Source of the DNA: Lentilitoribacter sp. Alg239-R112
GTDB lineage: Bacteria; Pseudomonadota; Alphaproteobacteria; Rhizobiales; Rhizobiaceae
Assembly: GCF_900537175.1 (NCBI RefSeq)
Contig: NZ_LS999833.1
Coordinates: 1,984,001 to 2,048,000 of the forward strand
Reading direction: 5' to 3'
Length of the DNA: 64,000 nucleotides
In this document: positions 1 to 8,075 of the stretch, piece after piece
Position numbering within the stretch: the first letter of the stretch is position 1
Layout of the letters: every line of letters starts with the position of its first letter
Program-made: the position numbers and the translations under genes
The notes under the pieces: model-generated
What the model was told of the DNA's origin: nothing
The model's database searches: none
The model's input: only the letters and a program-made list of their open reading frames with translations

Positions 1-507
1 ACCGATCCGGTAATTCATCGTTGCACTCATTCGATTGAGCCATTTTGTTGGGCTGATGCAACAAACGGTCGGAAGCTTTCTCCCAATGCTCAAAAAATCA
101 TGAATGAAGCCCGTGCATTTGATATGCTTTATGGGTTTGCGATACCAATTCATTCGATCAAGGGCCAGCAAGCTATTGTTACGTTTGGAACTGATCATTA
201 CGACCTCTCGGAGGAAGATGAAGCCGCATTACACATGATTGCAATATATGCCCATGCACAGCTAAGAAAATTTAAAAGAACAGCTACTCCCGAGGCGCTG
301 CCACGAGATGTTAGCAGGATAACACCGCGCGAAAAAGAATGTTTATTATGGGCTTCAGAAGGAAAAACCAACGATGATGTCGCTGAGATACTATCGATTT
401 CTCGGAGTATGGTTGAGACGCATTTGGCGCGAGCTGGGAGTAAATTGAACACTTGTGGCAAGACCCATCTGATAGCTGAAGCAATCCGTTCAGGTATTAT
501 CCGATGA
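1..507 (+). CDS. LuxR-family quorum-sensing regulator (5' end outside window)
   Basis: The reading frame is open from base 1, so the first part of the gene lies outside the window and the Met at base 100 is internal. The visible N-terminal part looks like the end of an autoinducer-binding domain. The last ~65 residues are a GerE/LuxR helix-turn-helix, beginning TPREKECL and including the recognition-helix region SMVETHLARAGSKL. The protein should bind an acyl-homoserine lactone in the cytoplasm and control transcription. It is followed 79-91 bp downstream by a LuxI-type synthase on the same strand, the classic luxR-luxI arrangement. The signal molecule cannot be predicted. Confident in family, not in target. 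Confidence 0.93.
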   Translation, partial: TDPVIHRCTHSIEPFCWADATNGRKLSPNAQKIMNEARAFDMLYGFAIPIHSIKGQQAIVTFGTDHYDLSEEDEAALHMIAIYAHAQLRKFKRTATPEALPRDVSRITPREKECLLWASEGKTNDDVAEILSISRSMVETHLARAGSKLNTCGKTHLIAEAIRSGIIR

Positions 508-517
508 TTTTTATCCG

Positions 518-547
518 TTACTAGGTGTGGATTTCCGCACCTAGTAA
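518..547 (+). promoter_or_regulatory. 13-bp hairpin/palindrome between luxR and luxI
   Basis: The arms TTACTAGGTGTGG and CCGCACCTAGTAA pair over 13 positions with one G-T wobble around an ATTT loop. It starts 10 bp after the luxR stop and ends 39-51 bp before luxI. No clear T-run follows. It could be a luxR terminator/attenuator in RNA, or a dyad operator for the LuxR protein; the arms are longer than a usual 20-bp lux box. Role is inference. Confidence 0.5.
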
Positions 548-586
548 TTTATTGCTTTCACATCGTAACCTCTATGGGAAATTCTC

Positions 587-1246
587 ATGGAGTTTAAAAT
601 GCTAGAAGTTATCGATAGATACAATTTTGATTTATATCAAAGCGAACTTGAATCCATTTATCGCTACAGACATTGGTATTTTGTTGACCGATTGGATTGG
701 AAAGCAATCTACCGTGAAGATGGGCGCGAAATAGATGACTATGATAACGACGACGCAATCCACCTAGCGAAATTAAAAGCTGGACGTGTCGTGTCCTACA
801 CGCGCCTTATTCCAACAAATAGACCCCACCTCCTCTCCCATGTTTATCCTGAAATTATGGATGGGCAAGATTACGAAACAGGAAAGGATATATATGAGTG
901 GACCCGATTTTCAGTGGACCCTGAATTCGGAAATTTGGCGCGACTAAATGATGAAACCATGTTTATTTTCCATGGGATAGCCGAATATTGCGTACAAAAA
1001 GGCATTAGACACCTGATAGTGGAGACGCACCCTATCTATATCACGTGGTTATCGGAAATGGGTTGGGACACCACGCCAATTTCAAAAATCAAACGTATTG
1101 ATGGAAAGAAAGTGGTTGCTTTTACTGCGGCGCCAACCGTCGAAACTGTACGCATTGGACAAGAACTGCTTTCACTAGATCATAGTGTTTTGTCTTCAAG
1201 AACTGAGGTTCAAGATATGATGCTCAATTTATCGAAAGCAAGTTAA
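587..1246 (+). CDS. LuxI-type acyl-homoserine lactone synthase
   Basis: Makes acyl-homoserine lactone signals from S-adenosylmethionine and an acyl-carrier. The 219-aa length is normal for the family. Family landmarks are visible: Arg28, Phe32 and Trp38 in the N-terminal segment, an acidic cluster around 50-56, Arg73, and Glu104/Arg107 in the YEWTRFSVDP block. Two starts are possible: ATG 587 (GGGA 7 bases upstream) or ATG 599 (GGAG at 589-592, 6 bases upstream). The second has at least as good a ribosome site. It sits directly after the luxR gene and is followed by a small ORF, then a strong terminator, suggesting one short transcription unit. Acyl length is unknown. Confidence 0.95.
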   Translation: MEFKMLEVIDRYNFDLYQSELESIYRYRHWYFVDRLDWKAIYREDGREIDDYDNDDAIHLAKLKAGRVVSYTRLIPTNRPHLLSHVYPEIMDGQDYETGKDIYEWTRFSVDPEFGNLARLNDETMFIFHGIAEYCVQKGIRHLIVETHPIYITWLSEMGWDTTPISKIKRIDGKKVVAFTAAPTVETVRIGQELLSLDHSVLSSRTEVQDMMLNLSKAS

Positions 1247-1278
1247 CAAACAACACATAATAAAAATCGGGATTAATC

Positions 1279-1449
1279 ATGAGTGATAACGTGAAGAAAA
1301 TTAGCACTGACACTTTAGAAATCATAGAAATTCATCTGCAGAAAGCTTTAGTTCTGGCAAACGAAATTGATGAACCTATGATCAGGTATGTTATTTCGAT
1401 GGGTATTCATGAAGTTGAATCAAAACTCAAAACGAAAAAAAGAGCCTAA
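1279..1449 (+). CDS. 56-aa small protein downstream of luxI
   Basis: An ATG-started ORF of 56 codons begins 32 bp after the luxI stop and ends 26 bp before a perfect terminator, so it appears to be the last cistron of the luxI transcript. The sequence is mixed-charge and probably helical (MSDNVKKISTDTLEIIEIHL at the start, basic KLKTKKRA at the end), with no signal peptide or membrane segment. I do not recognise a family. Its position suggests a role linked to quorum sensing, for example tuning LuxR or LuxI, but that is only context. Confidence 0.6.
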   Translation: MSDNVKKISTDTLEIIEIHLQKALVLANEIDEPMIRYVISMGIHEVESKLKTKKRA

Positions 1450-1475
1450 TTAGGCAGCAATTGCTTTAACTATAA

Positions 1476-1507
1476 ACGCCTGAACTCAATTTGTTCAGGC
1501 GTTTTTT
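1476..1507 (+). terminator. Rho-independent terminator of the luxI unit
   Basis: A perfect 10-bp stem (ACGCCTGAAC / GTTCAGGCGT) with a 7-base loop is followed directly by a run of T. It lies 26 bp after the 56-aa ORF and ends the luxI transcript. Confidence 0.9.
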
Positions 1508-1543
1508 GTATTTTACCCAAAATAAACTAATAGCTTTAGGAAG

Positions 1544-1573
1544 TTGCAAATAGATTCCATATAGATTTATGAT
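1544..1573 (+). promoter_or_regulatory. Candidate sigma-70 promoter for the XRE gene
   Basis: TTGCAA (1544-1549) and TATGAT (1568-1573) are separated by 18 bp, downstream of the luxI terminator and about 33 bp before the TTG start of the next gene. A plausible housekeeping promoter by eye only. Confidence 0.4.
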
Positions 1574-1605
1574 TGAGTACACTTTGGAAACCTTGAGGAG
1601 TTCCC

Positions 1606-2040
1606 TTGACAAATAACAATCATAATTCAATTGAGGTGCGCCTTGGTAAACGTATCAAGTGCCGCCGCGAGGAACTCGATATTGATATATCAGACCTATC
1701 CAAAAGATCCGAAATACCAATTAGTCAGATTGCAAGTTTTGAAAGAGGAGTTGGAACACTTGAGGTTGCCGAAATACAGCGACTTTCTTCTGCTCTGAGT
1801 ATGCCAATAGCTCTACTTTTTGAAGATGAAACTAGACAACAAAAAACTTACAACTTTATTTCACCAAAGGACGGCTTGGCTCTCAATTATGCCTTCTTAA
1901 GAATAGAGAATGAACTTGTTAGGAATGAGGTAATCGCATTGATACAAGCTCTCTCAAGTGGAGATAAACGTTTACCTCATCAAGAGCAAAATGATATATG
2001 CTTTAAACTAAAGTCTTTTAGAAAAAGTCTCTCAGATTAG
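1606..2040 (+). CDS. XRE-family helix-turn-helix regulator
   Basis: 144-aa DNA-binding protein. Residues ~10-70 form a Cro/C1-type HTH: LGKRIKCRREELDIDISDLS, then SEIPISQIASFERGVGTLEV. The remaining half is helical and contains a short region (YAFLRIENELVRNEVIALIQ) seen in similar alphaproteobacterial regulators. The start is TTG with GAGGAG five bases upstream; no closer ATG fits. It is monocistronic, with its own candidate promoter. Position next to luxRI suggests a link with quorum sensing but no operator is evident. Confidence 0.8.
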   Translation: MTNNNHNSIEVRLGKRIKCRREELDIDISDLSKRSEIPISQIASFERGVGTLEVAEIQRLSSALSMPIALLFEDETRQQKTYNFISPKDGLALNYAFLRIENELVRNEVIALIQALSSGDKRLPHQEQNDICFKLKSFRKSLSD

Positions 2041-2282
2041 ATTGACTCATAAAGGCAGAGTATCTAACCCGTCGACGCCTTATGGAGAGGTGGTCCTAGG
2101 TTTGGACCAGCTCACAGCCAATTTAAAATGGATCTTGGTTTCATTTTAGGCTGCTAATCTCGCTGGTTCTGTTTTCTTCTCCTATGCTTCATTTGCAGGC
2201 ATTCTAGCTGTCCATCATCACATAATTATGGTCAATCGGCATCCAACACTTTTCTGCATTTATTGAAATGGTAAGTCTTACC

Positions 2283-3776
2283 TTATTGCTTCAAAAATAC
2301 ATTAGCTTCTTCACTAATTTGCTGAATACCCGATTTGATTTTGTCGGTAGAGATGGCGGCAAAACCCATCCGAAATGAGTTCCTGGGTGATCCTTTATGA
2401 TAAAAAATATCGCCTGGTTCTATTAAGACACCGCGGTGTTGAAGGCGTTTTGCAAAAACGCCGGCATCAAAATCTTTAGGTCCGGTTAACCAGAAAGAAG
2501 TTCCCCCTGTGGCAACGCCCGGTGAAAACATGGGTAGTTGGTTCTCTATGGCCTCCCGCATGACATGCCAACGTTGTGAATATATTTCTCTCAGTTTATT
2601 TAGATGAAAATCATGATAGCCATGAGCTAAAAATAGTGCGGTGGTTTCTTGGACAATACTTGGCGGATGCCGCACAGTCAGAGAACGAACAATTTTGGCA
2701 GATTTTATGATATCTTGGTGAGCTACAATGAAGCCCATGCGAATACTAGGTGATAGTGTCTTGGAAAGGCTTCCCACATAAATAACATCTCCATTTTTAT
2801 CCAACGATTTAAGAGCAGGTTTTGGCTTCAAATGTCCCAACAAACCTACTTCATAATCATCTTCGATAATAAATGCATTCGCAGCTTGTGCTTTGTATAG
2901 TATTGCTTTTCGACGACTATCGCACATGGTTACCATTGAAGGAAATTGGCATCCCGGCGTAAGATAGGCGAGTTTAAACTCGTCTGGCAGTTGATCGGGG
3001 TTTAGTCCCTGCTCATCAACAGGAACTGGAGCAATTTTGTTTCTGTACATATGAAAAAGATGCCGAGCTTCTTGGTAGCCCGGATTTTCAAAAGCGATTG
3101 GTCGATTGTCATCTGCAAATAGTGTGCTAATTATACACAAAGCATGTTGGGCTCCGACTGTAATCAGAATTTCATTCTCAGCAACATTAATGCCTCTATA
3201 ATGTAGCAGGCGTTGGCGCAATTGTTGGATAAGGTCCGGGCAATCAATATCAACGGCTTCACTTGTCCAAATTGGCAGTGCATTTCGCCCAAGAGCCAGG
3301 CGAGAGCATTCTCGCCATGCTTCAATTGGGAAAAATTCAGTATCTATTTGGTTGTAAACAAAGGGAAATTCAAATTCTGTCCAGTTTTTTGGTTGGTTTG
3401 CACGTGCATTTACATCTGGCAAATTATTATTGATAATTCGCTTTCGATTTACTGTTGAGGGTGAGGTATCACCAATATGCTCATCTAATTGAAGTATCGG
3501 AATATTCATTCCAACCTTGAAACCAGAGCGATCTTGAGATTGGAGGATACCCATTCCAACAAGGCCTGAATACGCCTCATATGCACTGTTTTTGGAAACC
3601 TGAAGCTGCTTGGCAATCTCGCGACAAGACGGGACCTTTTCCCCGCTGCGATATATCCCTTCGATAATCCGTGAGCAAATTGCCCTTCGAACAAGATCCT
3701 TCTTGCCTATTTGCTGCGCGGTCGTGTTTTTAGTTTGTGATTGGTCCACGGAATTATCATCTTTTGGTTCATACAC
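2283..3776 (-). CDS. MocR/PdxR-type regulator (GntR HTH + aminotransferase fold)
   Basis: 497 aa, the usual MocR length. A GntR winged helix occupies ~25-95 (EKVPSCREIAKQLQVSKNSA). A fold-type-I aminotransferase-like domain follows from ~145, with IEDDYE (305-310) and SLSKT, whose Lys339 should bind pyridoxal phosphate. Such proteins act as PLP-sensing transcription factors, not catalysts. It is the last gene of a minus-strand run after epoxide hydrolase and aldehyde dehydrogenase (36-bp gap), so it probably regulates that operon and possibly the divergent TRAP genes. The effector may be an amine or aldehyde that reacts with PLP. Confidence 0.9.
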   Translation of the reverse strand: MYEPKDDNSVDQSQTKNTTAQQIGKKDLVRRAICSRIIEGIYRSGEKVPSCREIAKQLQVSKNSAYEAYSGLVGMGILQSQDRSGFKVGMNIPILQLDEHIGDTSPSTVNRKRIINNNLPDVNARANQPKNWTEFEFPFVYNQIDTEFFPIEAWRECSRLALGRNALPIWTSEAVDIDCPDLIQQLRQRLLHYRGINVAENEILITVGAQHALCIISTLFADDNRPIAFENPGYQEARHLFHMYRNKIAPVPVDEQGLNPDQLPDEFKLAYLTPGCQFPSMVTMCDSRRKAILYKAQAANAFIIEDDYEVGLLGHLKPKPALKSLDKNGDVIYVGSLSKTLSPSIRMGFIVAHQDIIKSAKIVRSLTVRHPPSIVQETTALFLAHGYHDFHLNKLREIYSQRWHVMREAIENQLPMFSPGVATGGTSFWLTGPKDFDAGVFAKRLQHRGVLIEPGDIFYHKGSPRNSFRMGFAAISTDKIKSGIQQISEEANVFLKQ

Positions 3777-3812
3777 TTACATGAAGCACTTTACCTTCAG
3801 GCAACAGATTCA

Positions 3813-5306
3813 TCAAATTGGCTGTGTTGCAATCCAAATCGTCTTAGTTTGAAGATACTGATCCAACGCTTCAGTACCATTTTCGCGCGCAAGAGAGCCA
3901 GATTGTTTATACCCACCAAAAGGTGTTTTAATATCACCTTCAGTAAATCCATTGATGGCGACTGTACCGCAAGGTAGACGTCGCGCCATTGATATAGCCC
4001 TATCAATATCACGGGTGAAAACAGTTGCATGCAACCCATAAACAGTATCGTTGGCAACGGTCAACGCTTCTTCCACTGATTTGACCGGCATCACACCCAA
4101 AACTGGACCGAATATCTCCTCACGTGCGATGATCATATCATTCTTTACCCCATCAAAAATAGCAGGTTCGATGAAACTACCTGTCCTGTCAGAGTCACCA
4201 CCAGTAATTAATTTAGCTCCTTCGCTGCGACCCTTGTTGATATAGTCTAACACCATGTTTTTGTGGTCACTGGATATCATGGACCCTATTGTGGTTTCTG
4301 GATCTAACGGATCACCCAGTTTAAACTGAGCGACACGTTTGGTCATTTTATCCAGAAATTCATCGACAAGTGGCGCAGCAATTATCTGGCGCATATTGGC
4401 CGAGCAGTTTTGTCCACCATTCCAGAACGCTGCCATTGCGGCATCTTCAATCAAGTTATCTGTTATGTCGGCATCATCAAGTACAATGAAGGGGCTTTTA
4501 CCTCCAAGCTCCAATCCCACACCTTTTAAATTACTATCGCCTGAATAACGCATAAACATACGCCCAACTTCCGTTGAACCGGTGAAGGTAACAACATCAA
4601 TATCATTGTGAAGACCGATCGCTTGACCAGCAGTTTCCCCAAGCCCAGGGAGAATATTAACAACACCGTCTGGAATACCTGCTTCACTAATTAGCTCGCC
4701 AAGCTTTATTGCACTCAGTGGCGTTTGTTCAGCTGGTTTGATAACGATTGAACAACCTGCTGCAAGAGCTGAGGCTATTTTCCAGACTGTCATCAAAAAT
4801 GGGAAATTCCATGGTACAACCGCCCCAACCACTCCTACGGGTTCCTTGACAATCAGCGCCAAAGCATCCTCGCCGGTATTGGCAACCTTACCAAAAGTTT
4901 TATCAGCTAATTCAGCATACCAGCGGAAGTAATTTACTGCTTCCGAGCCCGTTTCCTGTAGACAATCGGAGATTGTTTTGCCTGCATCAATGCTTTCCAA
5001 AACCGCCAATTCATGATTGTTTTGTTCAACTAGCTCAGCTAACTTAAACAGGATTTCTTTTCGATATTCTGGACTAGCACGTGACCAAGTCCCATCATTA
5101 AATACGCGTCTTGCAGCTTTAACTGCTCGATCAACATCGGCAGGCCCACAATGAGTAAATGATGTGATCAACTCACCTGTGGCAGGGTTTATCGTCTCAA
5201 GTTTGGCACCGTCTTCGGCTTCACAGAACTTGCCATCTATAAATGCCTGCGTGTTAATTTTTATGTTATCCCGAATTTTGTGAAAGTCGGCTTTTGTCAT
5301 TTCCAT
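3813..5306 (-). CDS. NAD(P)-dependent aldehyde dehydrogenase
   Basis: 497-aa soluble enzyme oxidising an aldehyde to a carboxylate. All family signatures are present: PWNFP (165-169), the Rossmann FTGSTEVG (241-248), LELGGKSP with general base Glu266, and NGGQNCSA with nucleophile Cys301. The C-terminal PFGGYKQSG motif is also intact. The start ATG has AAGGAT six bases upstream. It lies between an epoxide hydrolase (30-bp gap) and a MocR regulator on the same strand, so it may oxidise an aldehyde produced in the same pathway. The substrate is not predictable from sequence. Confidence 0.94.
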   Translation of the reverse strand: MEMTKADFHKIRDNIKINTQAFIDGKFCEAEDGAKLETINPATGELITSFTHCGPADVDRAVKAARRVFNDGTWSRASPEYRKEILFKLAELVEQNNHELAVLESIDAGKTISDCLQETGSEAVNYFRWYAELADKTFGKVANTGEDALALIVKEPVGVVGAVVPWNFPFLMTVWKIASALAAGCSIVIKPAEQTPLSAIKLGELISEAGIPDGVVNILPGLGETAGQAIGLHNDIDVVTFTGSTEVGRMFMRYSGDSNLKGVGLELGGKSPFIVLDDADITDNLIEDAAMAAFWNGGQNCSANMRQIIAAPLVDEFLDKMTKRVAQFKLGDPLDPETTIGSMISSDHKNMVLDYINKGRSEGAKLITGGDSDRTGSFIEPAIFDGVKNDMIIAREEIFGPVLGVMPVKSVEEALTVANDTVYGLHATVFTRDIDRAISMARRLPCGTVAINGFTEGDIKTPFGGYKQSGSLARENGTEALDQYLQTKTIWIATQPI

Positions 5307-5336
5307 AAATTTATCCTTCGAGCTTTAAATCAGTAT

Positions 5337-6485
5337 TCAACTAAGGCTTCGTGCAAATTTTCGAATGTCTTCAATTAGCAAGTCTGGTTGTTCCATGGCG
5401 GCAAAATGACCACCTTTAGGCATCTCACTCCATTGGGTTACGTTGTAGATGCGCTCTGCGTAGCTGCGCGGTGGCCAGTTCAGCATTTCTTTAGGAAACA
5501 CCGCACATCCTGTTGGTACCTCTACTCGCCTGCCTTCAGGCGACAAAATTCTGCCACCTTCCTCCCGACGCCCGTAATAGATCCATGATGCTGTGTTGAA
5601 GGTTCTGGTTGTGATATAAACCATGATGTTTGTGAGAAGTTGGTCTTTAGTGTAGACGCTTTCGATGTCATCACCTTCGGTATCTGACCAACTATTCATT
5701 TTTTCCAGTATCCATGCTGCAACTCCCACAGGGCTATCCATCATTGCGTAGCTCAATGTTTGGGGTTTGGTCGCTTGCTGGGTTCGGTAACCATTTTGCA
5801 TGATCTGGTCAGCTTCAAATTGAGCTGCCCAAGCTTCTTCTTGCGGCCCTTGCGGTCCGTCCTTATGGCGCATCGTCAGAACATTGATGTGGATTGCTTC
5901 ACAGACTGGTCCATGGTCATAGCCAAGCCAACTAGATATCGCACCACCCCAATCTCCACCTTGGGCCATATACGATTTATATCCTAATGTATCGGTCATC
6001 AGTGTGTTAAATACATTTGCCATTTCCCTCGGTCCATAGGGGCGAGAAGGACGTCCTGAAAATCCAAATCCAGGTAACGATGGTGCAACGACATCAAACG
6101 CATCTTCTATATTCCCACCGTGTTTTTCAGGGTGAGCAAGAAGATCAATAAAGTCCAGAAACTCTACGATCGTGCCTGGCCAGCCGTGGCTAATGATCAA
6201 TGGTCTAGGATTTTTCCCACTACCCTTTTCATGAATGAAGTGTAGGTCAATTCCATTGACTGGCGCTTTGAAATGAGAGAAACGATTGATCTCAGTTTCG
6301 TGTTTTTTCCAGTCGTATTCGCGAACCCAATAGTCGCAAAACTCCTTCATGTAATCAAGATTTGTACCGTAGTCCCACCCCCCATCATCTGGCATTTCGT
6401 GCCATGGAAACGCTGCAACACGTGCGCGAATACCTTTAATAACCTCGTCTGAAATATCTACACTGAATGGTCTAATTGACTTCAT
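5337..6485 (-). CDS. Epoxide hydrolase, alpha/beta-hydrolase with EHN domain
   Basis: 382 aa. The N-terminal ~110 residues match the EHN domain (PFSVDISDEVIKGIRARV). The alpha/beta hydrolase core shows the oxyanion-hole HGWPG (100-104), LPGFGFSG (138-144) and the nucleophile elbow GGDWGG with Asp178. A His in KGGHFAAMEQP near residue 364 completes the triad. It should open an epoxide to a diol. The start has GAGAGG five bases upstream and it is first in the operon with aldehyde dehydrogenase and MocR. Divergent from a TRAP importer, suggesting uptake and oxidation of an organic acid or epoxide-forming compound. Confidence 0.9.
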   Translation of the reverse strand: MKSIRPFSVDISDEVIKGIRARVAAFPWHEMPDDGGWDYGTNLDYMKEFCDYWVREYDWKKHETEINRFSHFKAPVNGIDLHFIHEKGSGKNPRPLIISHGWPGTIVEFLDFIDLLAHPEKHGGNIEDAFDVVAPSLPGFGFSGRPSRPYGPREMANVFNTLMTDTLGYKSYMAQGGDWGGAISSWLGYDHGPVCEAIHINVLTMRHKDGPQGPQEEAWAAQFEADQIMQNGYRTQQATKPQTLSYAMMDSPVGVAAWILEKMNSWSDTEGDDIESVYTKDQLLTNIMVYITTRTFNTASWIYYGRREEGGRILSPEGRRVEVPTGCAVFPKEMLNWPPRSYAERIYNVTQWSEMPKGGHFAAMEQPDLLIEDIRKFARSLS

Positions 6486-6903
6486 GTCAGCCTCTCCAAA
6501 ATACGGTTTTGGCGACGTATATTGCGCTTAATCACCAAATTACTAAATATTGATTTTCAATAACCAATGGTCCTCGTTACATCTGTCTTAGCTAAGTTTT
6601 GGGATCACATGTAAGGAGCAGATTAAAGCTTTGATAAGGACAGTTATTGCTTCCTTATCTCAATCGTATGTGCTTTTGGCAGTTTGTGGTGATGGTAATT
6701 TATATGATAAGTATCTGAAAAAAATCAGATAAATTGAATTATCACTGTGGTTTTGTCTGTCGTTGAATGTAAACAAATATTCTATCTGTCCCTGTTTATC
6801 AGGTTATTTGTACCTGTTTTCCGCTTTCCCATGTGTGAATGATGGGTCGAAGAACTTACTGGGAAGAGTACAGGCGTTTGGCCTGATAAATGGGAGATTA
6901 CAA
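6486..6903. promoter_or_regulatory. Divergent intergenic region with a 7-bp palindrome
   Basis: 418 bp between the divergent epoxide hydrolase and TRAP transporter. It holds no convincing gene. At 6712-6731 TATCTGA and TCAGATA flank six A residues, a perfect dyad suitable as an operator, about 170 bp before dctP. Both promoters should lie here. Confidence 0.5.
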
Positions 6904-7944
6904 ATGAAGAAGAATTCAGTTTTGACGGTAGCCGTTACAGCGGCGACCTTAATGCTAGGGGCGCATGCTGCGAATGCAGAAAAGGTTCTCAAATTAGGTA
7001 CTGTTGGCTTTTTAGGAATGCCTATTGGTGACGCAATTGATCAAGCATTGATCCCAACACTGAATGAAGTGTCCGGAGGAGAATTGACCATTGAGCCTCA
7101 CTACCGGAAATCTTTGTGTAGCGAGCAATCTTGCGGGGAGCAGGCAAATCAGGGTCTATTACAACTCTGGACAAGCTCTACAGCCAATTTTGGTAATTTC
7201 GGCACAGCTTTGTCGATTTTTGATCTACCATATATCTTTAAAAGCATTGAAGATGCAGACCGTATTTCGACAGAATGGCTTGCGAAAAAACAATGTGATA
7301 TTGCTGCTGAAGAAGCCGGACATATTTGTTTAACTGTATATTCCAGTGGTGGATTCAGACAACTTGCTAATTCTAGTGGCCCTGTGCATGTTCCTGCCGA
7401 TATGGAAGGCTTGAAATGGCGTGTTACAAAAAGCCCGATTGAATATACACTTGTAAAGAATTGGGGTGCAGTCCCTGTGCCTTATGACTGGGCGCAACTC
7501 TATCAAGGTCTGCAAACTGGTGTTGTTTCTGGGCAGTATGTTGCCACGCCATGGCAACATGTTGCAAAACTGCACGAAGTCGCGAAATACTTCACCGAAA
7601 TTGGTGGATCCTGGTCAGGCAATCAGCTTTCCATGGATAAGGGGCAATACGATAAACTATCCGATCAGGAAAGAGAATGGTTGCACACAGCAGCAACAGC
7701 CTTTGGTAAACGTGTACAGGAACTTGATCGCAATTGGGTTGAAGCAGGCGAAAAAGAAATCAAAGCCTCAATCAACGAATGGTATGTTCCCTCTGAGGAC
7801 GAGTTGAAGCTTTGGCGTGCAGGTGCAATTGATGCATGGCTCAACGCTAAAGGCAGCTTTGATCCAGTCACCGCTGAACGTGTTCTTCAAGAGCAAGGCA
7901 TGACCGATTTTATTGCTCAGCTTAAAGACGCAGGCGCTCTATAA
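6904..7944 (+). CDS. TRAP transporter substrate-binding protein (DctP family)
   Basis: Periplasmic receptor for a TRAP importer. I choose ATG 6904 because GGGAGA lies just upstream and because it gives a proper signal peptide (MKKNSVLTVAVTAATLMLGA, cleavage after HAANA); the frame is open to 6763 but that part is not signal-like. The mature ~323 residues carry the DctP core, including LKWRVTKSPIEY and the VVSGQYVATPW region near the ligand pocket. The family usually binds carboxylates, but the ligand here is unknown. It is followed by a hairpin, then the membrane subunits. Confidence 0.92.
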   Translation: MKKNSVLTVAVTAATLMLGAHAANAEKVLKLGTVGFLGMPIGDAIDQALIPTLNEVSGGELTIEPHYRKSLCSEQSCGEQANQGLLQLWTSSTANFGNFGTALSIFDLPYIFKSIEDADRISTEWLAKKQCDIAAEEAGHICLTVYSSGGFRQLANSSGPVHVPADMEGLKWRVTKSPIEYTLVKNWGAVPVPYDWAQLYQGLQTGVVSGQYVATPWQHVAKLHEVAKYFTEIGGSWSGNQLSMDKGQYDKLSDQEREWLHTAATAFGKRVQELDRNWVEAGEKEIKASINEWYVPSEDELKLWRAGAIDAWLNAKGSFDPVTAERVLQEQGMTDFIAQLKDAGAL

Positions 7945-7976
7945 GGTCGCCTTTCGAGCGTAAGCATAAAAAGTGA

Positions 7977-8002
7977 GTGGCGCGGATTAATTTTCGCGTC
8001 AC
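7977..8002 (+). other. Intercistronic hairpin after dctP
   Basis: GTGGCGCG and CGCGTCAC pair over 8 positions (one wobble) around a 10-base loop, with no T-run. Such hairpins after a binding-protein gene commonly protect the upstream mRNA so the receptor is made in excess of the permease. Confidence 0.5.
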
Positions 8003-8075
8003 AATTTGTATCCAATCATTTTAAAAGAACCACTTGGGATGACCTCCTGAAATTGGTGATAATAGGAAGTGCCCC

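Noticed and set aside
198..461. Antisense ORF in the luxR gene
   Set aside because: It is a shadow of the LuxR coding frame with no ribosome site or recognisable sequence. The same applies to the many other short opposite-strand ORFs over real genes, for example at 8321-8641, 23147-23692, 42883-43377 and 46440-46826.
2090..2120. Short dyad GGTCC/GGACC after the XRE gene as terminator
   Set aside because: Only 5 bp of pairing and no T-run; too weak to call.
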